DNA of 64,000 nt. It comes from Maribacter aquivivus (GTDB lineage Bacteria; Bacteroidota; Bacteroidia; Flavobacteriales; Flavobacteriaceae). Made by a program: the position numbers and the translations under genes. Below, in pieces: positions 15,956 through 25,517 of the stretch (its first letter is position 1; every line of letters begins with the position of its first letter). The notes below the pieces were generated by a model. The model ran no database searches, was not told where the DNA came from, and was given only the letters and a program-made list of their open reading frames with translations. The DNA is taken from NCBI RefSeq assembly GCF_900142175.1, contig NZ_FQZX01000001.1, forward strand, positions 2,170,001 to 2,234,000, given 5' to 3'.

Positions 15956-16825
15956 ATGTCTAATTCAAAGATCAAATTAGTAGAATGCCCACGAGATGCT
16001 ATGCAAGGCATTAAGATGTTTATACCTACCGATGAAAAGGTAAGGTATATACAATCGCTGTTGGGTTGTGGTTTTGATACCTTAGATTTCGGAAGCTTTG
16101 TTTCGCCAAAAGCAATACCGCAAATGGTAGATACTGCTGAGGTTTTGGCAAAATTAGACTTGTCAAAAACGAATACAAAGTTGCTTTCTATTGTTGCTAA
16201 TGTTCGTGGTGCAGAAGATGCAGTTTCACACCCTGAAATTGATTATTTAGGTTTCCCTTTTTCTATTTCAGAGAACTTTCAAATGCGTAATACGCATAAA
16301 ACAATAGCACAATCTGTAGAGACTTTACAAGAAATTTTCAATTTAGCCGATGCCGCAAACAAAGAGGTAGTGACTTATATTTCGATGGGATTTGGTAACC
16401 CTTACGGTGATCCTTGGGATGTTGATATTGTAGGGGAGTGGACAGAGAAACTCGCAAAAATGGGCGCTAAAATATTATCTCTATCAGACACTGTAGGCTC
16501 TTCTGATCCCGAAACGATTTCATACTTGTTCTCGAATCTTATTCCTAAATATCCGAATATCGAATTTGGAGCACATTTACATACGACACCAACTAAATGG
16601 CACGAAAAAGTATCTGCTGCTTACGAATCTGGTTGTAGACGTTTTGATGGTGCCATACAAGGATTTGGTGGTTGCCCAATGGCTAAAGATGATTTAACGG
16701 GTAATATGCCTACAGAAAAAATGCTATCCTATTTCACTGCAGAAAAAGTTGAATCGGGTGTTAATTGGATGACTTTTGAAGCTTCTTATAACAAGGCTAC
16801 TGAGTTGTTTACGGCTTATCATTAA
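15956..16825 (+). CDS. Hydroxymethylglutaryl-CoA lyase family protein
   Basis: This 289-aa DRE-TIM aldolase should cleave HMG-CoA to acetyl-CoA and acetoacetate, the last step of leucine catabolism. Visible motifs are the N-terminal VECPRDAMQG (in place of the usual EVGPRDG), YISMGFGNPYGDPW, LSDTVG, the metal-binding GAHLHTT, and the catalytic-cysteine loop QGFGGCPMAKDDLTGNMPTE. The start is ATG 15956; an upstream in-frame TTG at 15941 lies within promoter-like DNA. No liu or mccA/B leucine degradation genes are adjacent. Confidence 0.9.
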   Translation: MSNSKIKLVECPRDAMQGIKMFIPTDEKVRYIQSLLGCGFDTLDFGSFVSPKAIPQMVDTAEVLAKLDLSKTNTKLLSIVANVRGAEDAVSHPEIDYLGFPFSISENFQMRNTHKTIAQSVETLQEIFNLADAANKEVVTYISMGFGNPYGDPWDVDIVGEWTEKLAKMGAKILSLSDTVGSSDPETISYLFSNLIPKYPNIEFGAHLHTTPTKWHEKVSAAYESGCRRFDGAIQGFGGCPMAKDDLTGNMPTEKMLSYFTAEKVESGVNWMTFEASYNKATELFTAYH

Positions 16826-16867
16826 TATTTTTCTTTTTACTCTTCTATTAGAAGATAAGTTTTCATT

Positions 16868-16898
16868 AAGTTTATTTAGATTTAATACAAATAAACTT
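16868..16898 (+). promoter_or_regulatory. Inverted repeat overlapping the -33 box: candidate operator
   Basis: AAGTTTATTT (16868-16877) and AAATAAACTT (16889-16898) form a perfect 10-bp inverted repeat with an 11-nt spacer. The right arm runs into the TTTG at 16897-16900, the -33 box of the promoter for the porin operon. This geometry suits a dimeric transcription factor. The regulator is unknown. Confidence 0.45.
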
Positions 16899-16927
16899 TG
16901 CTAATATGTTTTTAGGTCATAAATTTG
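16897..16927 (+). promoter_or_regulatory. Full Bacteroidota promoter TTTG-19-TAAATTTG for the porin operon
   Basis: TTTG at 16897-16900 and TAAATTTG at 16920-16927 are separated by 19 nt, matching both halves of the Bacteroidota consensus. The first gene starts at 16976, giving a leader of roughly 40 nt. Confidence 0.7.
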
Positions 16928-16975
16928 CACTTCGTTAATAAAATATTAACGATAATTCTAAGCAGATTTAAAAAG

Positions 16976-18154
16976 ATGAAATACGTTTACCTATTAGTAT
17001 TGCTATTTACTTTTACTTGTATAAAGGCACAAACCAAAACAGATTCAATCACCTTGGTACCGCAAACTCAAATAAATGCGGCACAGCGATTACTTTCTGG
17101 TAATTACGCTTCTGCAGTTACAGTGGGTGCTTATGCTGAAATGTTGTACAATCAACCGGAAGGCGATAATGGCGAGTTAGATGTGCAACGAATGGTATTA
17201 CTTTTTGGATATCGTTTTAATGATAAAACACAATTTGTTACTGAAGTTGAGCTTGAGCATGTAAATGAAGTTTTTGTTGAGCAGGCTTTTATAAATTACT
17301 CAGTTGGGAATAATATTAGTTTGCGTGGTGGTCTAATGTTGGTGCCAATGGGTATTATAAATGAATTTCATGAACCAACTACTTTTAATGGAACAGAACG
17401 CCCGGGTATGGATAATGCCATTGTACCAACTACATGGAGAGAGATTGGTGTAGGGGTTGCAGGTAGATTTAATGATATCAATTTAGGATACCAAGCTTAT
17501 GTTTTTAATGGATTTAAATCTACCGAAACTGATGGTGAAGGAGGTTTGTCTGGTTTTTTAGGTGGTTCTAGCGGATTAAGAGGTGGTCGTCAAAAAGCAA
17601 TTCAGTCAACTATCGATAGTCCCACTTTATCTACTAAACTTGAATATTATGGTATTTCTGGTTTACGTTTAGGACTTTCTACTTATTTTGGAAAAACTCA
17701 AGCAGCTGATGATATAGAAACTTTAGAAGGCGCAAATATTGGTATCGCAATGGTAGGGTTAGATGCTCGTTACGCGTATGACCGTTTTACGGCACGTGGT
17801 CAATTTATAAATGCATCTTTATCAGATACAGAAGAATATAATACAGCTACAGGAAGAGATTTAGGGAGTGCACTTAGAGGCTTTTATGTAGAAGGGGCAT
17901 ACAATTTGCTATCTATGGGTAATGAGCAAAAGCTTTTTGTTTTTACGCGTTACGAACAATATGATACGCATGCCGATACCGAAGGTGGTTTAGTTCGCAA
18001 TGATGCCTATAACAGAACAGATGTTACTACAGGTTTAACCTATCATCTTGCACCAGGTGTGGTTTTGAAAGGAGATTATCAATTTAGAAGTAATGCTTCA
18101 GATATTGATGATGTAAAAAACAGGCTTAATTTTGGTATTGGTGTTTGGTTTTAA
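16976..18154 (+). CDS. Outer-membrane porin-like beta-barrel protein
   Basis: This protein of about 392 aa starts at ATG 16976 with a signal peptide (MKYVYLLVLLFTFTCIKAQ). The rest alternates short beta strands and Gly/Asn turns, and the C-terminus ends in aromatic residues (GIGVWF), as in outer-membrane barrels. Segments such as QFVTEVELEHVNEVFVEQAF and LRGGLMLVPMGIINEFHEP resemble phosphate-selective or general porins of the OprP type. The substrate is unknown. It leads a three-gene unit with an FMN-binding protein 23 nt downstream and a membrane protein, suggesting a shared envelope job. Confidence 0.82.
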   Translation: MKYVYLLVLLFTFTCIKAQTKTDSITLVPQTQINAAQRLLSGNYASAVTVGAYAEMLYNQPEGDNGELDVQRMVLLFGYRFNDKTQFVTEVELEHVNEVFVEQAFINYSVGNNISLRGGLMLVPMGIINEFHEPTTFNGTERPGMDNAIVPTTWREIGVGVAGRFNDINLGYQAYVFNGFKSTETDGEGGLSGFLGGSSGLRGGRQKAIQSTIDSPTLSTKLEYYGISGLRLGLSTYFGKTQAADDIETLEGANIGIAMVGLDARYAYDRFTARGQFINASLSDTEEYNTATGRDLGSALRGFYVEGAYNLLSMGNEQKLFVFTRYEQYDTHADTEGGLVRNDAYNRTDVTTGLTYHLAPGVVLKGDYQFRSNASDIDDVKNRLNFGIGVWF

Positions 18155-18177
18155 CTAAAATATAATAGTCAGTAAAT

Positions 18178-18714
18178 ATGAATTATAGGGTTCTAAGATT
18201 AATAGTTTGCTTCTTTGCTTTAGGAATAGTAATGGGTTTTGGTTTACCAAAAAATATTCAGAAAAAGGTCGACAAAGAAATAGCAGATTACTTTGAAATT
18301 GATTCTTTTACTATGGAGGCTATTGCGGTTAAAAATAATACCCAATTAGATTTACCAAGTAAAATTGATGCAGAAAATTTATTTCGTGTGCTTGACGGTC
18401 AAAGTCATATAGGTTATTTATATGTAGATCAAGCTCCAAGTAAAACAGCAAACTTTGATTATATGGTCTTACTTGATGCTAATTTTAAAATTCTACACAC
18501 TAAGGTTTTGATTTATCGCGAAGAATATGGTGGTGAAATAGGAAGCAAACGCTGGTTGAAACAATTTATCGGCAAGAAACCTGGTGATCGAATAAATCAT
18601 GAAACTAATATTGATGGTATTGCAGGTGCAACAATTTCTGTTCGCTCAATGACCAATGCAATTGATGACCTTTTGCAAACACTTACTATATTGCAAGAAA
18701 ATAAAATGTTATAA
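18178..18714 (+). CDS. Periplasmic FMN-binding domain protein
   Basis: This 178-aa protein has an N-terminal signal or anchor (about residues 1-22) and a C-terminal FMN_bind domain. The motif DGIAGATIS (residues about 146-154) matches the site where ApbE attaches FMN covalently to threonine in NqrC/RnfG-like proteins. It should therefore carry flavin and pass electrons on the outer face of the inner membrane. The upstream YLYVDQAPSKTANFDYMVLLD segment fits the same fold. Its stop overlaps the next start (TAATG). No apbE is present in the window. Confidence 0.85.
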   Translation: MNYRVLRLIVCFFALGIVMGFGLPKNIQKKVDKEIADYFEIDSFTMEAIAVKNNTQLDLPSKIDAENLFRVLDGQSHIGYLYVDQAPSKTANFDYMVLLDANFKILHTKVLIYREEYGGEIGSKRWLKQFIGKKPGDRINHETNIDGIAGATISVRSMTNAIDDLLQTLTILQENKML

Positions 18715-19226
18715 TGGAATTTAATGGTCTTTTACCCAAGCTGCCAAAACCAGTTCGCTTATTTTTAGTGGCTTTTGTAATTGTACTTTCTGTTGGTTAT
18801 TTTACAGGTTTATTATTTGTCTCAGAGACCAGTACTGCTTCTGTAGATGGTATAGAAGAGAATTACTTGGGTAATGAATCAGATGAAAATGCTGATGTCA
18901 TGAAGTTTAAAAAGAGCAAACGGCAAATGCTGACTATTATACATACTCATATTCTATCAATGTCTTTTATCTTTTTCTTGTTAGGTATTTTAGTGTGGCT
19001 AACTAAACTACCTACAAAACTCAAGGTGTTTTTGACGGTAGAGCCATTCTTATCAGTATTGCTCACCTTTGGCGGAATCTACTTTATTTGGTCTGGTGTA
19101 ACCTGGTTTAAATATTTAGTAATAGTATCGGGTATTTTAATGACGGCGACATACACGGCATCCGCTATGATTGTGTTGTATCAATTAACATTTTCCAAAC
19201 AATACGGTAATACTTTTAACCAATAA
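18714..19226 (+). CDS. Four-helix inner-membrane protein with paired histidines
   Basis: This 170-aa protein has about four hydrophobic segments (residues about 17-37, 75-95, 105-130 and 135-160). Between TM1 and TM2 lies an acidic periplasmic loop. TM2 opens with IIHTHILSMSFIFF, whose two histidines could ligate heme or a metal. Translation is coupled to the FMN-binding protein by the TAATG overlap, so a membrane partner for flavin-mediated electron transfer is a reasonable inference. I do not recognise a named family with confidence. Confidence 0.75.
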   Translation: MEFNGLLPKLPKPVRLFLVAFVIVLSVGYFTGLLFVSETSTASVDGIEENYLGNESDENADVMKFKKSKRQMLTIIHTHILSMSFIFFLLGILVWLTKLPTKLKVFLTVEPFLSVLLTFGGIYFIWSGVTWFKYLVIVSGILMTATYTASAMIVLYQLTFSKQYGNTFNQ

Positions 19227-19233
19227 TATTCAC

Positions 19234-19241
19234 TATATTTG
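19234..19241 (+). promoter_or_regulatory. -7 promoter element TATATTTG for guaB
   Basis: A perfect TAnnTTTG match 24 nt before the guaB ATG at 19266 and just after the preceding operon. It shows that the in-frame TTG at 19239 lies inside the promoter. Confidence 0.6.
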
Positions 19242-19265
19242 CACGCAATTAAATCCTTAATTGCT

Positions 19266-20738
19266 ATGCAAGCCCACCAAAACAAAATTCTAGGAGAAGG
19301 TCTAACGTACGACGACGTATTATTAGTACCTGCATATTCTGAAGTGCTTCCAAGAGAAGTCAGTATTCAGACAAAATTCACAAGAAATATTACAATCAAT
19401 GTACCTATCATATCGGCAGCGATGGATACGGTTACGGAGTCTAGAATGGCAATTGCCATGGCTCAAGAAGGTGGTATTGGCGTGTTGCACAAGAATATGA
19501 GTATTGAGCAGCAGGCAATGAAAGTGAGAAAGGTGAAAAGGGCTGAAAGCGGAATGATTTTGGATCCGGTAACACAGCCACTTGATTCGAAAGTGAAAGA
19601 TGCCAAAGCTAATATGAAAGAGTATAGTATTGGTGGTATTCCTATCGTTGATGCAGATGGTAAACTTTTAGGTATCGTAACCAATAGAGATTTACGTTTC
19701 GAAAAAAATAATGAAAGACCAATTTCTGAGGTAATGACTTCTAAGAATTTGGTAACAGCTGCAGAAGGTACTTCACTTTCAGAAGCAGAAGATATTTTAC
19801 AACAACACAAAATTGAAAAACTTCCTGTAGTAGATAAAAATTACAAGTTGGTGGGTTTAATTACATTTCGTGATATTACAAAACTAACCCAAAAGCCTAG
19901 CGCCAATAAAGATCAGTTCGGTAGACTTCGTGTTGCAGCAGCTTTAGGTGTTACAGCCGATGCAGTTGAAAGAGCAGAGGCATTGGTTAATGCAGGCGTA
20001 GATGCAGTAGTGATTGATACAGCTCATGGTCATACCAAAGGTGTAGTAGAGGTGTTAAAAGCAGTAAAGAAGAAATTTCCGAGCCTAGATGTTATTGTCG
20101 GTAATATTGCTACGGGTGCGGCAGCAAAATATTTGGTAGATGCAGGTGCAGATGCCGTTAAAGTAGGTATTGGTCCGGGTTCAATTTGTACAACTAGAGT
20201 TGTTGCAGGTGTTGGTTTTCCTCAGTTCTCTGCGGTATTAGAAGTAGCGGCCGCTATAAAAGGTTCAGGTGTTCCGGTAATTGCAGATGGCGGAATTCGT
20301 TATACGGGTGATATCCCTAAAGCGATTGCAGCAGGTGCAGATACAGTAATGTTAGGGTCACTTTTAGCAGGAACAAAAGAATCTCCGGGAGAAACGATTA
20401 TCTATGAAGGTAGAAAGTTTAAATCTTACCGAGGTATGGGTTCTGTTGAAGCTATGAAGCAAGGTAGCAAGGATCGTTATTTTCAAGATGTTGAAGATGA
20501 TATTAAAAAATTGGTGCCTGAAGGTATTGTAGGTCGTGTACCTTACAAAGGAGAATTATACGAAAGTATTCATCAGTTTATTGGCGGATTAAAAGCTGGT
20601 ATGGGATATTGTGGAGCGAAAGATATTGCAACACTACAAGATACTGGTAGGTTCGTTAAAATTACAGCTAGTGGTATTAACGAAAGTCACCCACATGATG
20701 TTACTATTACCAAAGAGAGTCCTAATTATAGTAGATAG
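19266..20738 (+). CDS. guaB: IMP dehydrogenase
   Basis: This 490-aa enzyme oxidises IMP to XMP with NAD, the committing step of GTP synthesis. The TIM barrel is split by a CBS-domain pair (residues about 95-215). The catalytic loop is GPGSICTTR with the active cysteine at about residue 305, and the mobile flap contains YRGMGS and [13 protein letters not shown] 19266 ([12 protein letters not shown]) gives the standard N-terminus. It is monocistronic with a promoter and a strong terminator. Confidence 0.97.
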   Translation: MQAHQNKILGEGLTYDDVLLVPAYSEVLPREVSIQTKFTRNITINVPIISAAMDTVTESRMAIAMAQEGGIGVLHKNMSIEQQAMKVRKVKRAESGMILDPVTQPLDSKVKDAKANMKEYSIGGIPIVDADGKLLGIVTNRDLRFEKNNERPISEVMTSKNLVTAAEGTSLSEAEDILQQHKIEKLPVVDKNYKLVGLITFRDITKLTQKPSANKDQFGRLRVAAALGVTADAVERAEALVNAGVDAVVIDTAHGHTKGVVEVLKAVKKKFPSLDVIVGNIATGAAAKYLVDAGADAVKVGIGPGSICTTRVVAGVGFPQFSAVLEVAAAIKGSGVPVIADGGIRYTGDIPKAIAAGADTVMLGSLLAGTKESPGETIIYEGRKFKSYRGMGSVEAMKQGSKDRYFQDVEDDIKKLVPEGIVGRVPYKGELYESIHQFIGGLKAGMGYCGAKDIATLQDTGRFVKITASGINESHPHDVTITKESPNYSR

Positions 20739-20752
20739 AAATATAGAAGTAT

Positions 20753-20785
20753 ATAAAAAAAGAGGTCTTTTAGACCTCTTTTTTT
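20753..20785. terminator. Convergent terminator between guaB and the M1 peptidase gene
   Basis: AGAGGTCT and AGACCTCT form a perfect stem flanked by an A-run on the left and a T-run on the right. It can terminate both converging transcripts. Confidence 0.85.
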
Positions 20786-20796
20786 ATGTCTCAATA

Positions 20797-23380
20797 TTAT
20801 TCTAGTGAAGTGTCCAGTTGTTTTTGCAAAATTTGGACTCTTCTTAAATCGTCTGATGCTTGTAACACTTTTGATTTTAAGGAGGAATTTAAATCAGGAT
20901 TTTCCTCAAGAAAATGCTGTAAAATTTCATAAGCTTCCGGTGAAGTGTAATTGCCAATAGTACTACTCAGCCATCTTTTTGGGAAAAAGATATCACCTGT
21001 TTTTTGTATTTCATCAACTAAGCCTAGACTTGCTCTTAGATACTGAATGGATTCTTTTTGATGTAAAGGGTGATTTAAATTATTCATTGCATTAGCAACC
21101 CATGACTCCTTAGCCCTGTTTTCTTCTTGTTTTAATGACTCGAAAAAATCATTTCTAGTCTGCTGATCTTTTGATAAAGATGGAAGTAAGAACTTAAAGC
21201 GATTTAATTTATCATTATTGCTAATAGCTTGTTCTGCTGTTTTTAGAATACTTTCACTTTCTTGGTGTCCGTACAGAGCCAAATCCATTGCTAGCTCCGT
21301 ATAATTGTCGTCGTTAAGCTTTAGATTGTTGATTAGTAATTCTTTGTTCCAAATCTTATATAAATGGTCTAATGAAATATCAGTATATCCAATTGATGTA
21401 TAGGCGGAGTATAAGGTCTTTTTAATATTAGCAGGTAATTCTTCTTGTAATTTAGACCATACTTGATCGCTAATTTCTTTCTGATAAAATAGGCGTTGTT
21501 CTGCGGTAAGGTATTTCCAAAAAATAGAAGTGGAGTATCTAGAAATGAGGTTAATTAATAATTCATTCTTTTCATTAACTAGTCCTTTTGAGTATAGCTT
21601 TATGGCTGTAGCGGGAGTAATGCTTCCATTTAGCATATTCTCATACACATTTATGTAGGCGTAACCACGAGCCACTTGGTTATTTATAGTCGGTATATTA
21701 TCTAGATCTTTTTCTTGAATAGGAAACACTCCGTAACCTTCAGCGTTTGAATTATAAAGTATTGAAGTTGGTCTAGGTAGACCAATAGCGTCTTCCATGT
21801 CAAACTCGCTACCAATCATATTAACGGTTAACGTTTTTGCTTTATCAGGATAAACAAACAGCACTTCAAATGTCTGTGGCCACGAATGATTTGACGAATC
21901 TTCTGCTTTTTGATATAGTTTAAACGATGTAATTTTATTTTCACCATCATATTCTATAGCATCACTGAAGATGGGTCTACTAGAATTATTAACCCAAACA
22001 TCGCTCCATGCAACCATATCGGTAGATGTTTTCTTATCTAGAATGGCAATTAGCTCACCCCATACGGCATTCTTGAAAGCGAAGGTTTTTATATATTCTT
22101 GAATACCTGTTTGAAATGCCTCTTTTCCTAAAACGGCTTCTAATTGTCGCATCATTATAGGTGCCTTATTGTAAATTATACTACCATAAAGTGAACCTGC
22201 ATTGTTGAGGTTTTCTAAATCTTGACGAATAGGGTTTGTTCCTAATGTTCTGTCTTCCCCGTATGCATTAGGGTAGTGGGTAATCATAAAAGCTAACTGG
22301 TGGTCAATATCTGGGAATGCGGGGTTCATTATTTTATCTGCCAAGAAATTTGCAAATACCTCTTTCATCCAAACATCATTAAACCAATTCATAGTAACTA
22401 AATCGCCAAACCACATGTGAGATGTTTCGTGGGCAATAAGTTTTGCACGGCTCAATTTATTATTTGCGGTTGCGCTTTCATCTAAAAAGAGAGAACTCTC
22501 TCGGTACTGAATTGCTCCTACATGTTCCATTCCGCCATATTGAAATCCAGGTATTGCAGCGAAATCCATTTTTTGAAAAGGAAAAGGATACGCGGTATAC
22601 TTCTCTAAAAATGATAGGGATTGCTGATGTAAATCAAAAAATAGAGTCTAAGCTATATTTAATTTTTGTGCTATCTGTTTCTCGGTATAATAGGGTCATA
22701 TCCATATTAACCGGTTTTTGAGATACAGATTCAAATTTACCTGCTACGAATGAAAATAGATAGGTGCTCATTTGATCAGAAGCTCTAAAATTATGTTGTG
22801 TGTATTCCCCTTTCTGAGTTTGCTTTACTTCTTTAGAACCACATAAAACTTTCCAGTCGTTAGGTGCTGTGATATTCAGCGTATAGACTCCTTTTATATT
22901 AGGTTGGTCAAAACAAGGGAAAAGTGTTCTTGCTCTGTCTGGGACTAATAAAGTGTATAAATAATCTTCATTTCTATTTAAAGAAAGTTCACCGGCATCG
23001 AACTCAATTACAATATTGTTTTTCCCTTTTACCAGAAATTCTTTAGATAAAATAATGTGTTCATTATTATGAAGAATAGTAACGTCAGTTCCATTTATAC
23101 TTATAGATTTTATTTTTGAGGTATCTTCTTTGAAATCTAGGTAAACAGGCTTTTGAAGTTTTTCTAAATCAAAATCTAATACTAGTTTAGAGGATATAGG
23201 AGCTTTCTGTTCATTTGGGATTTCAAAACTTAGATTGTAATGAACATTTGAGATTTGTAAAGCTCTTTGGGTTGCCAGAGTTTCTGATACTCCAGATTCA
23301 AGTGGCTTTTCAGTGTCTTTTTCGTTAGTGCACGAAATAAAAAATACAACTAAAAAACTAGCGTAAAATAGGTATTTCAT
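20797..23380 (-). pseudogene. M1-family zinc aminopeptidase lipoprotein, broken by one frameshift
   Basis: Two minus-strand frames together encode one M1 aminopeptidase of about 850 aa. The first (22634-23380) holds a lipoprotein signal with lipobox FFISC and the N-terminal beta domain (LFPCFDQPNIKGVYTLNIT). It stops at TGA just after a run of six T residues (plus-strand A-run 22636-22641). The second frame continues the same protein as DLHQQSLSFLEKYTAYPFPF, then GFQYGGMEHVGAIQYRE, the zinc site HETSHMWFGD and the downstream glutamate in WMKEVF, and runs to 20797. Removing one T restores the frame. The cause could be a true mutation, a sequencing error or a slippage site. Apart from this the catalytic residues are intact. 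Confidence 0.88.
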
Positions 23381-23381
23381 A

Positions 23382-23459
23382 AGTTAGAATTATACGTTGT
23401 TGTGAAAGTACTTTAATGGAAATTGCTTTCCAATTTTTCAACAACGTATAACTCTAAAT
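23382..23459. repeat. 78-bp imperfect palindrome with 21-bp arms
   Basis: The arms at 23382-23402 and 23439-23459 match in 19 of 21 positions as an inverted repeat, with TTATACGTTGTTG/CAACAACGTATAA perfectly paired. Inside is a smaller hairpin, GGAAA-TTGC-TTTCC (23418-23431). It lies just upstream of the M1 peptidase start and downstream of the thioredoxin-like gene. No T-run follows, so an ordinary terminator is unlikely. A small non-autonomous element or a leader structure are alternatives. Confidence 0.6.
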
Positions 23460-23529
23460 GAGAATAAATTTATAGATGAGTCATTGCATACCTGTAATGA
23501 CTTTAGTAGACTGGTGTAAAGTCTGATAA

Positions 23530-24066
23530 TTATTTACCAGCTTCTCCAGTATAGGCTTTCCAGTCTTTTTCTTTGTATATGTCACTACCAAAATAACGCG
23601 CTATTTCTAAGAACGGCTCTGGTTTTTGATAACCAGGTATTGGTGAAAGCATATTTAATTCTTCGTCTAAGAAAATAGTAGTTGGGTAACTTAAGCGACC
23701 TTGCATTAATGCTGCTGCAAATTCATGATATCCTTTTCTGCCAGATGGAACAAATTTGTAAGTCTTCCCTTTATATTCGATAGGGTCTTTGCCTTCGCCA
23801 TCAAACTTTACCATATAGTAGTTCTCTGCCATATAAGCAGCTACTTCAGGATTTTGAAAAGTGTCCTTATCCATTTTCTTGCACCATCCACACCAATCTG
23901 TGTACACATCAATAAAGACTTTCTTTGGGTTTGTGTCGGTTGCCGTTAATTCGGCAGCCTCTTCCCAAGAAATCCAATTTACCTCTTGTGCATAATTTGC
24001 AGCCGAAACCAAGAGTACGGCTAAGAATAAAAATGATTTGGAAAAAGATAAAGAATACGTCTTCAT
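23530..24066 (-). CDS. Secreted thioredoxin-like protein
   Basis: This 178-aa protein has a signal peptide (MKTYSLSFSKSFLFLAVLLVSAANYAQ). The thioredoxin fold has the redox motif DWCGWCKKMD at about residues 58-67, the MVKFDGEGKDP segment, and the conserved cis-proline region SYPTTIFLDEE. It belongs to the thioredoxin_7/DUF255-like group of periplasmic thiol reductases. Likely work is reduction or repair of exported proteins. It is upstream of the broken peptidase on the same strand, separated by the palindrome. Confidence 0.88.
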   Translation of the reverse strand: MKTYSLSFSKSFLFLAVLLVSAANYAQEVNWISWEEAAELTATDTNPKKVFIDVYTDWCGWCKKMDKDTFQNPEVAAYMAENYYMVKFDGEGKDPIEYKGKTYKFVPSGRKGYHEFAAALMQGRLSYPTTIFLDEELNMLSPIPGYQKPEPFLEIARYFGSDIYKEKDWKAYTGEAGK

Positions 24067-24126
24067 GAGTTTTATTTGAGTGTTTAGTCCAACTATTATA
24101 CCAAAACTAACGTATATTTAAATGCT

Positions 24127-25365
24127 TTATTTCACTTTTGCTGTTTCTTTAACAGCGAATAAATCTTTTACATCTACTTGGTTACGAATTAAATCTTCAA
24201 AAGTTTCTCTTTCGCGTATAAGAATTGCTTTCCCTTTATGCCAAAGAACTTCTGCTGGTCTAAATCTTGAATTGTAGTTACTTGCCATTGTAAAGCAATA
24301 CGCACCTGCATTTTTAAAGCAAAGAATATCGCCTTCAGTGATCTCGTTTATTCTTTTATTACTAGCAAAAGTATCGGTCTCACAGATATACCCTACAACA
24401 GAATAATAACGCTCTCTGCCTTTTGGGTTAGAAATATTATTGATGGTATGTGTAGCGCCGTAAAGCATTGGTCTAATTAAATGGTTAAAACCTGAATCTA
24501 CACTTGCAAATACTGTTGATGTCGTCTGTTTAACCACATTTACTTTTGCAAGAAAAACACCTGCTTCACTCACTAAAAACTTACCAGGCTCAAAAGCCAA
24601 TGTCAAATCTTTACCATATTCTTTACAGAACTCATTGAAACGAGTACTTAATTTTTTACCTAGTTCTTCAACATTGGTTTCAATATCACCTTCTTTATAA
24701 GGTACTTTGAAGCCGCTACCGAAATCTATAAAATCAAGATTTTTAAAATTACGAGCAGTGTCAAACAAAATTTCAGAAGCATATAAGAATACGTCGATAT
24801 CTAAAATGTCACTACCGGTATGCATATGAATACCGTTGATATTCATTTTAGTCAATTCTACAATACGAAGTAAATGTGGAATTTGATGAATACTGATACC
24901 GAATTTAGAGTCTATATGACCTACAGAAATATTAGAGTTACCACCCGCCATAACATGCGGATTAATTCTAATACATACAGGTATGTTAGGGTGTTTGCTA
25001 CCAAACTGTTCTAGAATAGATAGGTTATCTATATTGATACGAACTCCCAATTTGGCAGCTTGTTCAATTTCTTCTAAAGAGACTCCGTTTGGGGTAAATA
25101 TGATTGATTCTGGTTCAAAACCAGCTAGTAAACCTAATTGAACTTCTTGTATAGAAACGGTATCAAGACCACTACCAAGACTATTCATTAATCTTAAAAT
25201 AGTAATATTAGAAAGTGCCTTGGCTGCATAATTAAGTTTCAATTTCTTGACAGAGCCAAAAGCTTTTGTTAATCTATTGAACTGTGAAACTATTTTTTCC
25301 GAGTCATAAACATACACCGGATCACCATAGGTTTTTGCGATTTGCAATAAATCCTCATTTCTCAT
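24127..25365 (-). CDS. lysA: Diaminopimelate decarboxylase
   Basis: This 412-aa PLP enzyme converts meso-diaminopimelate to lysine. The PLP lysine is in KLNYAAKALSN (about residue 48). Further motifs are GLDTVSIQEVQLGL, GIHMHTGSDI, DFGSGFKVPY, and EPGKFLVSEAG. The C-terminal barrel holds the substrate residues CETDTFA and NAGAYCFTMASNYN. The length is normal. It is monocistronic, and a promoter-like TAAATTCG lies about 20 nt upstream. Confidence 0.95.
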   Translation of the reverse strand: MRNEDLLQIAKTYGDPVYVYDSEKIVSQFNRLTKAFGSVKKLKLNYAAKALSNITILRLMNSLGSGLDTVSIQEVQLGLLAGFEPESIIFTPNGVSLEEIEQAAKLGVRINIDNLSILEQFGSKHPNIPVCIRINPHVMAGGNSNISVGHIDSKFGISIHQIPHLLRIVELTKMNINGIHMHTGSDILDIDVFLYASEILFDTARNFKNLDFIDFGSGFKVPYKEGDIETNVEELGKKLSTRFNEFCKEYGKDLTLAFEPGKFLVSEAGVFLAKVNVVKQTTSTVFASVDSGFNHLIRPMLYGATHTINNISNPKGRERYYSVVGYICETDTFASNKRINEITEGDILCFKNAGAYCFTMASNYNSRFRPAEVLWHKGKAILIRERETFEDLIRNQVDVKDLFAVKETAKVK

Positions 25366-25505
25366 ACTATCTAATTTTAAGGCGAATTTACTTTTCTAAT
25401 TTATTAAGAACAAAAATAATAACATAAAATCGCTAAAAATAACAAATTGTGATATTTGTAACATTGTAAGGTTCTATTTATTTTGGCGCTATATAATCTG
25501 CTTTG

Positions 25506-25513
25506 TATTTTTA
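25506..25513 (+). promoter_or_regulatory. -7-like element TATTTTTA abutting the LON-domain gene start
   Basis: The element ends 4 nt before the ATG at 25518, with the same TTTGTATTTTTA context as before pyrD and the HMG-CoA lyase gene. Use of this site would give an mRNA with essentially no leader. Confidence 0.4.
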
Positions 25514-25517
25514 GCAA

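Noticed and set aside
23382-23459. Reading the palindrome as an integron attC site
   Set aside because: The outer boxes have the wrong orientation for the RYYYAAC/GTTRRRY cores, and no integrase or cassette array is present.
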